In this document: piece after piece, positions 7,917 to 17,216 of the stretch
How the letters are laid out: each line of letters opens with the position of its first letter
Numbering within the stretch: position 1 is the stretch's first letter
NCBI GenBank assembly: GCA_945877515.1
Contig: CAMCSE010000005.1
Coordinates: 1 to 58,116 of the forward strand
DNA from: an uncultured Clostridia bacterium
GTDB taxonomy: Bacteria; Bacillota; Clostridia; Oscillospirales; Oscillospiraceae
Direction of reading: 5' to 3'
Length of the DNA stretch: 58,116 nucleotides
Made by a program: the position numbers and the translations under genes
The notes under the pieces: generated by a model
The model's database searches: none
What the model was told of the DNA's origin: nothing
What the model saw: only the letters and a program-made list of their open reading frames with translations

Positions 7917-8069
7917 TTACCTCCTTTTTAAGCATGCGATTCCACAGGCAATCAACAGGAAGGCCACCAGAAACATTAGTACACCCACCGGAAATACAGC
8001 AGCAATAAAGATTCCTAACCCCAGTGCCAGAGCACAGATTCCCAGGCATTTCTCGCTGTTTCCTCTCAT
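7917..8069 (-). CDS. Small membrane peptide (50 aa) upstream of spoVM
   Basis: This 50-residue ORF starts MRGNSEKCLGICALAL and then has a long hydrophobic stretch through residue 45 that could form two short membrane helices or one long hairpin, with KRR at the end. GGAGGG lies about 7 nt before the ATG. The stop codon lies 6 bp before the spoVM ATG, and its last Arg codons form the spoVM ribosome site. I do not recognise a family. Context suggests a sporulation membrane peptide expressed with spoVM and the SipL-like gene; expression and function are inferred. Confidence 0.65.
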   Translation of the reverse strand: MRGNSEKCLGICALALGLGIFIAAVFPVGVLMFLVAFLLIACGIACLKRR

Positions 8070-8157
8070 GTGGTTCCCTCCTCCCCGCACATGGTTCTAA
8101 CACATCTTATGAGAAAAGGTGTTCCACGGTGACGATGCGGTCGCGATCTCAGGAAGG

Positions 8158-11100
8158 TCATGGTTGCTGGGAAAGAGGCGTTTTTTTGTTCCCGGCAGCA
8201 TGGTGCTTTCTGTGCCATATGAATAGCACCAAAACCAGGACGAGTACCCCTGCCGATACCACCCAGATCCACCAGCCGTTCTGTGCGGCAGTCACGATGG
8301 TAATTGTACCGTTGCCATCCATATCAAAGTTAAGATAACTTCCATTTTTCTCGCTGGTAATTTCCTTTACACTGCCAGAGTGCTCCATGTACACAGCATA
8401 GTTTTTTCCTTTTTCTGGAAGCAGCCAGCGTACCGTATGAGTATTCTGCTCATCATCGGGGATCTGGATCGACCATGTTTCCACGGTATCTCCGGATAAC
8501 AGGCTTTCTCCTTCGCTCACCCGCAGGGTGTCGCCTTCCCGGAATTTTCCCTGCACAAGAAGCACCGGATGGCCGGATCGCTGCTGAGCGGAAGCCAGCG
8601 TGGTAACATACGGCTCATAGACTGCCGTCACCACCGTATCAAAGCGGAGATCACGCAAATCCGTTTTGTCCCAATGGACATAGCTATTTTCCTTCTCTGT
8701 CAGGCTTGGGTATACTTCTTCCGTAAAAGAAGCGCCGTAGTCAAAGGTCTGGGTTTTCAGTGTTCTGCCTTCCGAAACAAAGCGCAGTATCAGGTGCAGG
8801 AACTCCTCGGGAATACCCTCTTTTTCGCAAAGCTCTTCATAGGTGATCTGCTCTGCCTTGCCGGCATAGCTCACCCGGTCAACACCGGCCAGTGCGTCGG
8901 ATACAAAGCAGTTTCCACTGTAATCACCGGTGATTTCCCCCGCTACTGCTCCGCTCAGCTGCATGGACTCCGTAATCTCCACCATGGAAAGGCAGTCAGA
9001 GACGCGGCTGCCGGAACCAACGATTCCGCCGATATACTTTCTACCGTCAAGGGTACATTTGGCATAGCTGCTGCGGATAGAGGACAGTGACAGGCCGCAC
9101 ACCCCTCCCACGTAGTCGCCGTTTTCGCTGAAAACACCGCCATATCCACCGCATCCGGATACGGTACCGAGATCCATGCGTCCGACAACACCGCCTGCGC
9201 AGCTCTTCTTGGCCTGCACAGTACCGTAATTATTGCAATCCAGCAGGATCGACCGGGTCTGGTAGGTAAAACGGGCCGTTGAATGCTCTGTAGACAGCAG
9301 ATCGTCCTCCGGATCAAGGTCATACTCAATTGCCATGGCGCCGGCCACGCCGCCCACGTTCCGATCCGCGCAGATATCTCCATAGTTCATACATTCCAGC
9401 ACCTTACCGCGTGTTGCGCTTTGCAGGCTTTCCTCAGAAACATCTTCATACACATCGGTATAATCCACATTTTGTGTGTTGTTCAGTACATTCAGAAAGA
9501 GATTCATGATCTTCATGAACTGGTTATTGACGGCCCGTACATCGGAAATCAGCGCCGTGCTGACATCTGACATCTCTCCATTCAAAGCGGACAGTTCGTT
9601 GCTGATGCCACTGAGAGAGGTATTCAGTGCGTCTGAGCTGTCGTCAAAAGCGCCACCCAATCCTGAAAACGATCCTAGGGATTCGCCGGACAATTCCTCC
9701 GCCCATTGGGCAGCCTTGGAAAATGCGCTGGCAAGTGATGCGGACGCCTGCCCTGCCGACATCAGTGTACTGTCCAGCTGCGCAAATACTTCATCCATCT
9801 GCGCATTGATAGCACGCAGCGTCCCTATGGCATCTGCCAATTGTGTCATAGCGCTGCCGGAATGCCCCACAGCATAGGAAAAAGAATCCATGGCGCTTTG
9901 CAGATACCCGGTGATCTGCCGCAGCGTTTCCAGATTCTGCTCACGCAGCGCACTGAAATTCGTATTGATGATGAGAGATACCGTATCGCGGACAGTGACT
10001 GCATAGCAGTTCAGTACTGTTTTCAGATCGGCTATCAGCTGCGCTTTTGTTGCCGGAGTAACCGCACCGCTGATGTCTATTTCCTCCATCGCTTTGCCAA
10101 TCGTCGTTTCCATTGCCATAGCTGCTTCACGCAATGCGGCAATGTCGTCGCGAACTTCCTGTGTGTCCGGGCGGGCCACACCCCCCTGCATCAGCGCAAA
10201 GGCATTCTCGAAATCATTCAAACCGCTTTGCAGCGCTTCGCAGGTCAGCGCCATCTCTGAGCAGAAGCCCTGCAGCTGTAACAGAACCTGATCGTTATAA
10301 TCCTCCATGCCATTTAATGTATCCAGCAGTTCCCGGAGGGCGGCAATGGTCTGCGTTACACTTTCAGATGCTGTGGCCAGTTCCTCCATAATAGGCGCTG
10401 CCTTGGCAAGATACCGCTCGAGTATCAGCATGATGTTGTTGACGGTATCCACATTGCTGTCCACAAAATCACCCATCTGACCTACCATGGAATGGGCGCT
10501 TTCCTGGGCGCTTTCAGCATAACCTGAGATCCGCGAAACGCGGTCAGAGACCGTATCAGAGGCCGTTTGCGCATCATCCAGCATGCGGTTAATCAAAGCC
10601 TGCAGGCTGTTCAGTTCACTTTGCAATTCCTCCAAACCGTTGGAAGAAATCTGCAAAGTAATATCCGGCGCCATCTGGCCCACAATGCCGCCCACATCCT
10701 TGCGTCCCTGTATAGAGCCGCGATTGAGACAGTTTGCGATATAGCCGTTTTGGCGGCCCGCGATACCGCCCACATTATAGCCCACATGAGGGTATCCCAC
10801 TGTGCCACTGTTGGTACAGCTTTGCAGAATACCGTTGGAGTATCCCGCAATGCCGCCGGTATCGTTGGTCACAGCGTTTTCCGTGACTTCCTCCCTTTTC
10901 AGCAAACTATATAGGGTACTCTCAACACTCTCCCATTCTGCTGCTTGAATGTCCTCCTCATTGACAGCCGTATTGACTGCCGCAGTATTACTGCAACGCA
11001 GGATCGTTCCGGCGTTTTGCCCGGCGATGCCGCCGGTGTACTGTATGCCGCGTACCACTCCTGATACTCTGCAGTCTGACAGAACGCCGCCGGGTTCATT

Positions 11101-11589
11101 GTTTCCGGCAATGCCGCCTATATAATCACTGCCTATCACAATGCCGGAAAAGTTACAGGATTCAATTCTCCCGGCGTTGATGCCGACAATACCGCCAATT
11201 TGGTCCTGTGTTCCAGAAGGCGTGACTTCTCCTTCTACGGACAGATTTTTTACCACAGCGCCGGTCTCTACTCGACTGAACAGCCCGTACTGTGAGGCAT
11301 TTCCTGACAGCGTCAGGCTGTAGATATGGTGCCCCTGACCATCAAAGGTTCCAAAGAACACGGGGATCGAAATAGCTTTTCCACCGGCGTCGATATCTGC
11401 GGTCAATATCACCGTCAGGTCTTTGGAATACACATCAGAAGCACAGCGTTCTGCAAGCTCGCACAGCTCCTCTTGCGTTCCGATGCAGATCGTTCTCTCT
11501 GCGGCAAACACCGCTGGGCAAAGGGACAGCAGCAAAACCGCCGCCAACAGGACGGATGCAGTGCGGACGATGATATTACGCTTTTTCAT
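8158..11589 (-). CDS. Secreted GLUG-repeat / coiled-coil surface protein with C-terminal membrane anchor
   Basis: This 1143-aa protein has a Sec signal peptide (residues 1-29, basic start, hydrophobic core, cut near VFA-AE). A first set of GLUG-type repeats follows (about 125-310, repeats such as YIGGIAGNN and YTGGIAGQN), then a long Ala/Ser/Gln-rich helical region, probably coiled coil (about 320-720), a second GLUG set (about 745-900), a beta-rich segment and a C-terminal membrane helix (about 1108-1126) with a short basic tail. Its start overlaps the end of the MmpL transporter gene by 14 bp, so they are co-expressed. The likely role is an extracytoplasmic partner of the transporter or an adhesin-like surface protein; no enzymatic domain is recognised. 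Confidence 0.8.
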   Translation of the reverse strand: MKKRNIIVRTASVLLAAVLLLSLCPAVFAAERTICIGTQEELCELAERCASDVYSKDLTVILTADIDAGGKAISIPVFFGTFDGQGHHIYSLTLSGNASQYGLFSRVETGAVVKNLSVEGEVTPSGTQDQIGGIVGINAGRIESCNFSGIVIGSDYIGGIAGNNEPGGVLSDCRVSGVVRGIQYTGGIAGQNAGTILRCSNTAAVNTAVNEEDIQAAEWESVESTLYSLLKREEVTENAVTNDTGGIAGYSNGILQSCTNSGTVGYPHVGYNVGGIAGRQNGYIANCLNRGSIQGRKDVGGIVGQMAPDITLQISSNGLEELQSELNSLQALINRMLDDAQTASDTVSDRVSRISGYAESAQESAHSMVGQMGDFVDSNVDTVNNIMLILERYLAKAAPIMEELATASESVTQTIAALRELLDTLNGMEDYNDQVLLQLQGFCSEMALTCEALQSGLNDFENAFALMQGGVARPDTQEVRDDIAALREAAMAMETTIGKAMEEIDISGAVTPATKAQLIADLKTVLNCYAVTVRDTVSLIINTNFSALREQNLETLRQITGYLQSAMDSFSYAVGHSGSAMTQLADAIGTLRAINAQMDEVFAQLDSTLMSAGQASASLASAFSKAAQWAEELSGESLGSFSGLGGAFDDSSDALNTSLSGISNELSALNGEMSDVSTALISDVRAVNNQFMKIMNLFLNVLNNTQNVDYTDVYEDVSEESLQSATRGKVLECMNYGDICADRNVGGVAGAMAIEYDLDPEDDLLSTEHSTARFTYQTRSILLDCNNYGTVQAKKSCAGGVVGRMDLGTVSGCGGYGGVFSENGDYVGGVCGLSLSSIRSSYAKCTLDGRKYIGGIVGSGSRVSDCLSMVEITESMQLSGAVAGEITGDYSGNCFVSDALAGVDRVSYAGKAEQITYEELCEKEGIPEEFLHLILRFVSEGRTLKTQTFDYGASFTEEVYPSLTEKENSYVHWDKTDLRDLRFDTVVTAVYEPYVTTLASAQQRSGHPVLLVQGKFREGDTLRVSEGESLLSGDTVETWSIQIPDDEQNTHTVRWLLPEKGKNYAVYMEHSGSVKEITSEKNGSYLNFDMDGNGTITIVTAAQNGWWIWVVSAGVLVLVLVLFIWHRKHHAAGNKKTPLSQQP

Positions 11590-14047
11590 TGGTATCCCCC
11601 TCCCCTTTCGTTTTTTCCGGAATCAATTTCTCTGTCAGACTGCCTGAGATCAGATTCAGGTTCACGTCACCTTCTATATTAGCCCGCATAACGCCGTTGA
11701 CCATGCCATTGATTTCACCGCTGACCACACCGTCCACAAATACCCGGCCGCTGGCCTCCCGTTTATGAATGACTTTGGGTACGGCAAACGAGGTCTTATC
11801 CACGATCTCACTACCAATCAGCAGGATCTGAGGCAGTACAAACAGTACCAGCAGCATCGAAATAATCGTACCCCTGCCAAGGCTCTGACCAATACCGGCG
11901 ATAGTTGCCTCGGAGGTCATTTGTCCGATCAACGTACCTGCCACAGTAAGGATCGTACCTGAGGTAAGCACTGTGGGAAACGCGAAGTTCAGCGTCTCAA
12001 TAATGGCCTGTCGGTGCTCCATTTTGTCCTTCAGCTCCTGATGCCGGCTGGCAATGACAATGGCATAGTCGATATTAGCGCCCATCTGGATGGAAGTAAC
12101 CACCAGATAGCTCATGAAAAACAGCCCTTTCCCGGTAAAGGCCGGGATAGAGAAATTGATCCAAATACTGCCCTGAATGACCATGATGAGCAGTACAGGC
12201 ATACCGGCGGATCTGAAGGTAAACAACAGCACCACCAGCACAATGAGAATAGATACGATGCTGACCACCGTGTTATCCCGGGCAAAAGATTTCTGGAAGT
12301 CATACTCATTGGTGGAATCGCCCGCCACATAAACATTTCCGTCGGGGTAATAGCTCTGGGCCATATCGCGGATGGTATCTGTAAAAGCATAGGTTTCTTC
12401 ACCACTCACTGGCAGCGTCAGATACAGCAATATCCGGCTGTATTTTTCACCCTGAAGCTGTGATTTTGCACTCTCGATCTGGACTTTGGCGTCTGTGAGC
12501 ATCTTGTTCTGTTCGTCACTCAAGGTCACAATCCCCGCATCCACTTGATCGCAGACGAATAGGAACATATCCATCAGCGGTACCTTATAAGAGGCAATAT
12601 TACCTGCCAGCTTGCCATAGTCGCCTTGCTCTGTCGCATAGGCGGCATAGAGGAGCTGGGCCATTTCATAATCAAGATCAGCTAACTCGGCGAATTGCCG
12701 AGGGGTCAGCTTGTCGGCCAGCATATAGCCATCCATGGCCTCAACATTGGCAAGCCCCATAGCTTGGTCAATTTCATCGCGGCTTTCCAGCTCACGAAGT
12801 AGCTGTGCCTCTTTTTCGTAGTTCCCGGCAGGAACGACCAGCGCCAGCATATTGGAGCTGGTGAAGGTATCTTTGATCTTGTTCTCTGCGATCTGCGTCT
12901 CATTAAGCTTTGGGGTGCTCAGGTCGCTGTAGCCATAGGCGTAGGGACATTTCCCGGAAAAGAAGATACCAAAGACTACAAATATCGCAAAGACAGCAGG
13001 AATGATAAACCTTGTCTTGTAGTCAAACTTTCCGATAAAGGAGATTTTCGGGATAAAGTTCTTGTGTTTTGTTTTTTCAATCAGCGGGCCAAACAGCACC
13101 AGCAGTCCCGGCATAACAATAAAAACCGACAGCAGGGCGTACAGGATGGCTTTGATCAGGCAAATGCCCATATCCGGGCCGATCTTAAACTGCATGAACA
13201 GCATGGCGGCAAGTCCACCTATCGTAGTCAATGAACTGGCACAGACTTCCGGGATTGCCTGACTCAGCGCAGCGATAGCTGCTTCCCGAACAGGCAAGGT
13301 CAGCCGTTCTTCTTTAAAATGATTGCAAAGGATCACGGCATAGTCCAGTGACAGCGCCAACTGCAGAATACTGGTAACGGAATTGGACACAAAGGAAATT
13401 TTGCCAAACAGAAAGTTACTGCCCTGATTCAGAATCATGGCTGTGACAAAGGTCAGCAGAAGCACCGGTACCTCGCCATAGGTCTGGGAGGTCAGCACCA
13501 GCACCACGACAACGATCACTGCCACATATACCATGATAATGCTGACCTCCGTACTGATGGTCTCCTGAAGCGTATTGCCCAGATCCGTAGAGATATAGAG
13601 ATCATAATCGGACAGGCTTTCCTTAACGGCGTCCAGCGCCGTCAAGCAGGCTTCATCTGTCTCATCATAGTCAAATGTGACTGTGAACAGCGCCGAAGCG
13701 TTATTATAGTGGTCTGTTGTCCGGTCAAAAGCAATGCTCTGCACACCTTTGAGTCCGGCGAGACTTTCCCGCAGCTGCAACGCCTCGTCATAGGTGACAT
13801 TGTCCACCATGACCTCTGCCGTGCCATAGGTGGTAAATTCCTCCTCCATGACCGTCAGTGCCTGCTTCGTTTCCGAATTGTCTGGAAGGTAGAAGATCAG
13901 GTCATTTTCCACCTCTACCCAGTTCCGGGAAAAGGCCGAAAAAATCAAAGCAATGATAGTAATGAGGAAAAACAAGTTGCGTTTATCAACGATAAAGGTT
14001 GCCACCTTTTCCATAAATGCTTGCTTATGTGTGGTCTGATGTGCCAT
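11576..14047 (-). CDS. MMPL-family RND transporter
   Basis: This 823-aa inner-membrane protein has the two-fold RND/MMPL layout: a membrane helix near residues 25-42, a large extracytoplasmic loop (about 45-165), six helices with a sterol-sensing-like core, a helix near 345-365, a second loop (about 370-590) and six more helices ending near 745. GANIDYAIVIASRH and SLDYAVILCNHF segments match the conserved helix-4 proton-relay regions. MMPL proteins move lipids or hydrophobic compounds using proton motive force. The tail after residue 750 contains short repeats of the GEINGMVNG / GDVNLNLISG type. It sits between a 115-aa protein (22-bp overlap) and the GLUG surface protein (14-bp overlap), under a divergent TetR regulator. 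The substrate is unknown. Confidence 0.9.
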   Translation of the reverse strand: MAHQTTHKQAFMEKVATFIVDKRNLFFLITIIALIFSAFSRNWVEVENDLIFYLPDNSETKQALTVMEEEFTTYGTAEVMVDNVTYDEALQLRESLAGLKGVQSIAFDRTTDHYNNASALFTVTFDYDETDEACLTALDAVKESLSDYDLYISTDLGNTLQETISTEVSIIMVYVAVIVVVVLVLTSQTYGEVPVLLLTFVTAMILNQGSNFLFGKISFVSNSVTSILQLALSLDYAVILCNHFKEERLTLPVREAAIAALSQAIPEVCASSLTTIGGLAAMLFMQFKIGPDMGICLIKAILYALLSVFIVMPGLLVLFGPLIEKTKHKNFIPKISFIGKFDYKTRFIIPAVFAIFVVFGIFFSGKCPYAYGYSDLSTPKLNETQIAENKIKDTFTSSNMLALVVPAGNYEKEAQLLRELESRDEIDQAMGLANVEAMDGYMLADKLTPRQFAELADLDYEMAQLLYAAYATEQGDYGKLAGNIASYKVPLMDMFLFVCDQVDAGIVTLSDEQNKMLTDAKVQIESAKSQLQGEKYSRILLYLTLPVSGEETYAFTDTIRDMAQSYYPDGNVYVAGDSTNEYDFQKSFARDNTVVSIVSILIVLVVLLFTFRSAGMPVLLIMVIQGSIWINFSIPAFTGKGLFFMSYLVVTSIQMGANIDYAIVIASRHQELKDKMEHRQAIIETLNFAFPTVLTSGTILTVAGTLIGQMTSEATIAGIGQSLGRGTIISMLLVLFVLPQILLIGSEIVDKTSFAVPKVIHKREASGRVFVDGVVSGEINGMVNGVMRANIEGDVNLNLISGSLTEKLIPEKTKGEGDTNEKA

Positions 14048-14372
14048 GGTTTCTATGCTCCTTTTTCGTTACCTGTTGTACGCCTTCTTCTATCGCCGTG
14101 CCACGCAGTTTCATGAGGATACTTCCCGCATGGACTATTCCATGCAGCGTACTGCCTTCCAAATGCAGCTCTGTGCTGCATTCCAGCGCGCTGACATATG
14201 TGCGAAGTGTGTGTCTCAGGGATATAACCTCACCATCTCGCCTGCCAGCTACCGGATTGTCGGCATCCAGTATGGATAGCGTTCCGATAATGTTTCTGCC
14301 ATCCTCATGCAGCATCAACATGCCCCGCCGTTCACCCAACGGACTATCTAAAAATACCTGATATCTGGCCAT
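14025..14372 (-). CDS. Conserved-looking small protein preceding the MMPL transporter
   Basis: This 115-aa soluble protein begins MARYQVFLDSPLGERRGML, followed by a predicted beta-rich region with GTLSILDADNPV and a hydrophilic, His-rich tail. There is no signal peptide or membrane helix. I do not recognise a family; the sheet-rich start resembles small proteins encoded beside TetR/MMPL pairs in Firmicutes, but that is an impression only. The ATG at 14372 has GGAGGT about 5 nt upstream; an in-frame extension to 14450 has no ribosome site. It is the first gene of the operon read away from the TetR gene and overlaps the transporter start by about 22 bp. Confidence 0.65.
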   Translation of the reverse strand: MARYQVFLDSPLGERRGMLMLHEDGRNIIGTLSILDADNPVAGRRDGEVISLRHTLRTYVSALECSTELHLEGSTLHGIVHAGSILMKLRGTAIEEGVQQVTKKEHRNHGTSDHT

Positions 14373-14488
14373 AGGGTACCTCCATGAATCGAGACTAGCG
14401 TTATGATACACCGGCCGTCTGACAAACGCAAAGGTCAAAAACACAAACATGTCAAATTTGTACTGATGACTGAAAGCAGATGAAAGGA

Positions 14489-14517
14489 TTGGAATTTTTC
14501 TGATTTTATGGTATCAT
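14489..14517 (+). promoter_or_regulatory. Promoter of the TetR regulator gene
   Basis: TTGGAA (14489-14494), 17 bp, TATCAT (14512-14517). The predicted start near 14524 excludes the upstream in-frame ATG at 14508 and supports the GTG at 14541. Confidence 0.6.
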
Positions 14518-14540
14518 ACTTCTTACAGGAGGGATCTTCC

Positions 14541-15164
14541 GTGGAAAAACGAACCTATACTGCAGCGGATCAGACAAAGCAGGCATTGGCGGCAGTCTTG
14601 AAGGAATTGATGGCGCAAAAACCGGTCAACAAAATCACGATTCATGATATCACCGAGCGCTGTGGGATCCGGCGACAGAACTTTTACTATCATTTTGAAG
14701 ATGTTTACGACCTCATGCGCTGGATGTTTCAGGAGGAAGCCGTTTCCCTTTTACGTCAGCACGAGGGGGCGCTTCTGTGGCAGGAGGGACTTTTGCAATT
14801 ATTTCACTATATTGAGGATAACAAGGCTGTTTGCTTATGCGCCTTGCAGTCAGTTGGACGAAATCATCTAAAACGCTTTTTCGAAACAGATATCCACATC
14901 ATTATCCACCGCACAGTGGAACAGATCGGCAGAGAAATCGGTGACATAGGTGCTGACACGGCAAAGGAAAACATCGAAATGACAACGCATTTTTATGTGG
15001 TCGCGCTGACAGGAATTCTTGAAAGCTGGCTTTTGGGAGAAATCGACAAAACACCGGAGGAACTGATCGACTTTGCCGACCAGATGCTGATGGATCATGT
15101 CCGTGGGGCAAAGCTGCGGCTTAGCGAGACCTCAGTAGACGCAGCATCTCCGGATATAAAATAA
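14541..15164 (+). CDS. TetR/AcrR-family transcriptional regulator
   Basis: This 207-aa regulator has an N-terminal TetR helix-turn-helix (about residues 8-55, with ITIHDITERCGIRRQNFYYHF) and a C-terminal ligand domain of the TetR_C_8 / DhaS-like kind (about 70-185). I chose the GTG at 14541: AGGAGGG lies 7 nt upstream, and the ATG at 14508 overlaps the predicted promoter. It diverges from the 115-aa/MMPL/GLUG operon, the classic layout for a local repressor of an efflux or envelope system. The ligand is unknown. It ends at a bidirectional terminator shared with tsf. Confidence 0.88.
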   Translation: MEKRTYTAADQTKQALAAVLKELMAQKPVNKITIHDITERCGIRRQNFYYHFEDVYDLMRWMFQEEAVSLLRQHEGALLWQEGLLQLFHYIEDNKAVCLCALQSVGRNHLKRFFETDIHIIIHRTVEQIGREIGDIGADTAKENIEMTTHFYVVALTGILESWLLGEIDKTPEELIDFADQMLMDHVRGAKLRLSETSVDAASPDIK

Positions 15165-15219
15165 GCTTTCGCGGCTTTTCAGTCATTTTCATCATGAATA
15201 TGTGCATTGAAACGCGCAC

Positions 15220-15252
15220 AAAAATCCCGTGAGCAGCGCTCACGGGATTTTT
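15220..15252. terminator. Bidirectional terminator between the TetR gene and tsf
   Basis: A perfect 15-bp stem (15220-15234 with 15238-15252) has loop AGC and a T tract on both strands. Confidence 0.9.
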
Positions 15253-15269
15253 TGCACATTTCAGGGAAA

Positions 15270-16196
15270 TTACTTGCCCATGTTCATCTGAGCAGCGACC
15301 TCAGCAGCGAAGTCTTCCTGCTTCTTCTCGATGCCCTCGCCGGTCTGATAGCGAACGGCATCCACGAACTTGACGCTGCCGCCCAGCTTCTTGGCGGCGT
15401 CAGCCACATACTTCTCAACGCTGCCCTGGAAGATATCGCCGCGGACGAACTCCATCTGCATCAGGCAGTTCTCCTCATAGAACTTGTTCATCTTGCCCAT
15501 GACGATCTTTTCCTTGACCTGAGCGGGCTTGTTGGCCATCTTGGGGTCGGCGTCCATCAGGGCCAGAGCGATCTTCTTCTCCTCAGCCAGCACGTCCTCG
15601 GTAACCTGAGACTTATCCCAGAAGCGGGGATTCAGGGCCGCGATCTGCATGGCGATGTTCTTTCCGATCTCGGTAGCGTCGACACCGCCCTCGACAGCCA
15701 GATTTACCAGCACACCGATCTTGCCGCCGGCGTGGACATAACCAACGCTGGTGTTCTCAGAAAAGCGAACAAAACGGCGAATCTGCAGGTTTTCACCGAT
15801 GGACATGACCTTCTCGGGCATGGTCTCGGAAACGGTCAGCTCGGAGCCGGGATACTTGCTGTTCATCAGAGCATCCACATCAGCAGGATTGTTCTCGGCA
15901 ACAGCCTTGGCAATATCCTTCACAAAAGCCACAAACAGGTCGCTCTTGGCGCAGAAGTCGGTCTCACAGTTGACTTCCACCAGAGCGCCCACGCCGTTCT
16001 CGGTCAGTGCGTAGGACATACCCTCGGCAGCAATGCGGCCAGCCTTCTTGGCGGCCTTAGCCAGACCTTTCTCGCGCAGCCACTCAACCGCCTTGTCCAT
16101 ATCGCCGTTGGTCTCGACGAGCGCCTTCTTGCAATCCATCATACCCACGCTGGTCATCTCACGCAGGGTCTTCACATCAGCAGCAGTAAAAGCCAT
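15270..16196 (-). CDS. tsf: Translation elongation factor Ts
   Basis: This 308-aa protein is the guanine-nucleotide exchange factor that regenerates EF-Tu-GTP. The N-terminal UBA-like domain (residues 1-45, AADVKTLREMTSVGMMDCKKAL) carries the conserved TGAGMMDCK-like signature, here TSVGMMDCK. The core contains CETDF near residue 82 (CETDFCAKSD). TGAG replaced by TSVG is a modest deviation. GGAGG lies about 9 nt before the ATG. It follows rpsB on the same strand, the near-universal order, with a GC-rich hairpin between the two that may tune tsf expression. Confidence 0.97.
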   Translation of the reverse strand: MAFTAADVKTLREMTSVGMMDCKKALVETNGDMDKAVEWLREKGLAKAAKKAGRIAAEGMSYALTENGVGALVEVNCETDFCAKSDLFVAFVKDIAKAVAENNPADVDALMNSKYPGSELTVSETMPEKVMSIGENLQIRRFVRFSENTSVGYVHAGGKIGVLVNLAVEGGVDATEIGKNIAMQIAALNPRFWDKSQVTEDVLAEEKKIALALMDADPKMANKPAQVKEKIVMGKMNKFYEENCLMQMEFVRGDIFQGSVEKYVADAAKKLGGSVKFVDAVRYQTGEGIEKKQEDFAAEVAAQMNMGK

Positions 16197-16231
16197 GATC
16201 TAATCCTCCATTTAATTATAGTGTAGTGAAA

Positions 16232-16259
16232 ACGGGGCAGGGACACTTCCCTGCCCCGT
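16232..16259 (-). terminator. Hairpin between rpsB and tsf (possible partial terminator)
   Basis: A perfect 12-bp GC-rich stem (16232-16243 with 16248-16259) with a 4-nt loop is followed by only TTTTC on the minus strand. It may attenuate, or mark processing between, two co-transcribed genes. Confidence 0.6.
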
Positions 16260-16291
16260 CAGTGTTTACGCGGTGTTGTTTTGAAATTGAC

Positions 16292-17023
16292 TTACTCGGC
16301 GTCCTTGACTTCCTTAGCGGCAGCTTCTTCCATCTGCTCGCCCTGGCGGCCTTCGATCATGGCGTTGGCCATAATGGAAGCGATCAGGCGGATAGCGCGG
16401 ATGGCGTCATCATTGCCGGGGATGGGATAATCGATCTCATCGGGATCGCAGTTGGTATCGGCAATCGCCACAACGGGAATGCCCAGACGATGTGCCTCGG
16501 CAATGGCATTGCGCTCCTTGCGGGTGTCAACGATGAACAGAGCGCCGGGCAGCTTCTTCATTTCCTTCACGCCGCCCAGATACTTCTCCAGCTTCTCGAT
16601 CTCGCCCAGATGCTTGATAACTTCCTTCTTGGGCAGCATATCAAAAGTGCCGTCGGTTTGCATGGTCTTGAGCTGATTCAGACGGTCAATACGGGTGCGC
16701 ATGGTCTTAAAGTTGGTCATCATGCCGCCCAGCCAGCGGGCGTTGACATAGTACTGACCGCAACGGGCAGCCTCGTCCTTGATGGCCTCCTGAGCCTGCT
16801 TCTTGGTGCCCACGAACAGCAGACTCTGACCGTTCTCGCTGAGCTGACGGACGAAGTTATAGGCTTCCTCCAGCTTCTTCACGGTCTTCTGCAGGTCAAT
16901 GATATAGATGCCGTTGCGCTCCGTATAAATATAGGGAGCCATCTTGGGGTTCCAGCGACGGGTCTGATGACCGAAGTGGACACCTGCCTCCAGCAGGGAC
17001 TTCATGGATACGACGTTTGCCAT
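16292..17023 (-). CDS. rpsB: 30S ribosomal protein S2
   Basis: This 243-aa small-subunit ribosomal protein binds at the head-body junction and is needed for S1 or messenger binding. The N-terminal [22 protein letters not shown] region is the S2 signature; [11 protein letters not shown] (near 70) and the C-terminal NDDAIRAI segment also fit. The length is standard. An AAGGAG site lies about 10 nt upstream. The gene has a strong promoter and a long leader (see 17139-17167). It pairs with tsf downstream. Confidence 0.98.
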   Translation of the reverse strand: MANVVSMKSLLEAGVHFGHQTRRWNPKMAPYIYTERNGIYIIDLQKTVKKLEEAYNFVRQLSENGQSLLFVGTKKQAQEAIKDEAARCGQYYVNARWLGGMMTNFKTMRTRIDRLNQLKTMQTDGTFDMLPKKEVIKHLGEIEKLEKYLGGVKEMKKLPGALFIVDTRKERNAIAEAHRLGIPVVAIADTNCDPDEIDYPIPGNDDAIRAIRLIASIMANAMIEGRQGEQMEEAAAKEVKDAE

Positions 17024-17138
17024 TTTTGTGTTTCTCCTTTTATGTTTAGTTTTGTACCTCCAGCTCCGTCATCTCACCGGCTAACTCCCTGCGGAGCACC
17101 GGCCGGCGATCGGGCGCTGTGCGGATTCCGACTGACAT

Positions 17139-17167
17139 ATAATATCATAAGAATATCCTGATTGCAA
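17139..17167 (-). promoter_or_regulatory. Promoter of rpsB-tsf
   Basis: On the minus strand, TTGCAA (17167-17162), a 17-bp spacer and TATTAT (17144-17139). It leaves a leader of about 110 nt that is GC-rich and may fold; S2 leaders are often autoregulatory, but I see no motif I can name. Confidence 0.65.
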
Positions 17168-17216
17168 GGTATTTTTTTCGTATTTTTCCTGTTTTTCGGC
17201 CTTTAGCCGGTTATTA

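Noticed and set aside
16232-16259. Reading the rpsB-tsf hairpin as a full terminator
   Set aside because: The T tract is too short (TTTTC), tsf has no separate promoter that I can see, and the gene pair is normally co-transcribed.
15207-17161. Long plus-strand frames opposite tsf and rpsB
   Set aside because: Leu/His/Gly-rich shadows of conserved translation genes.
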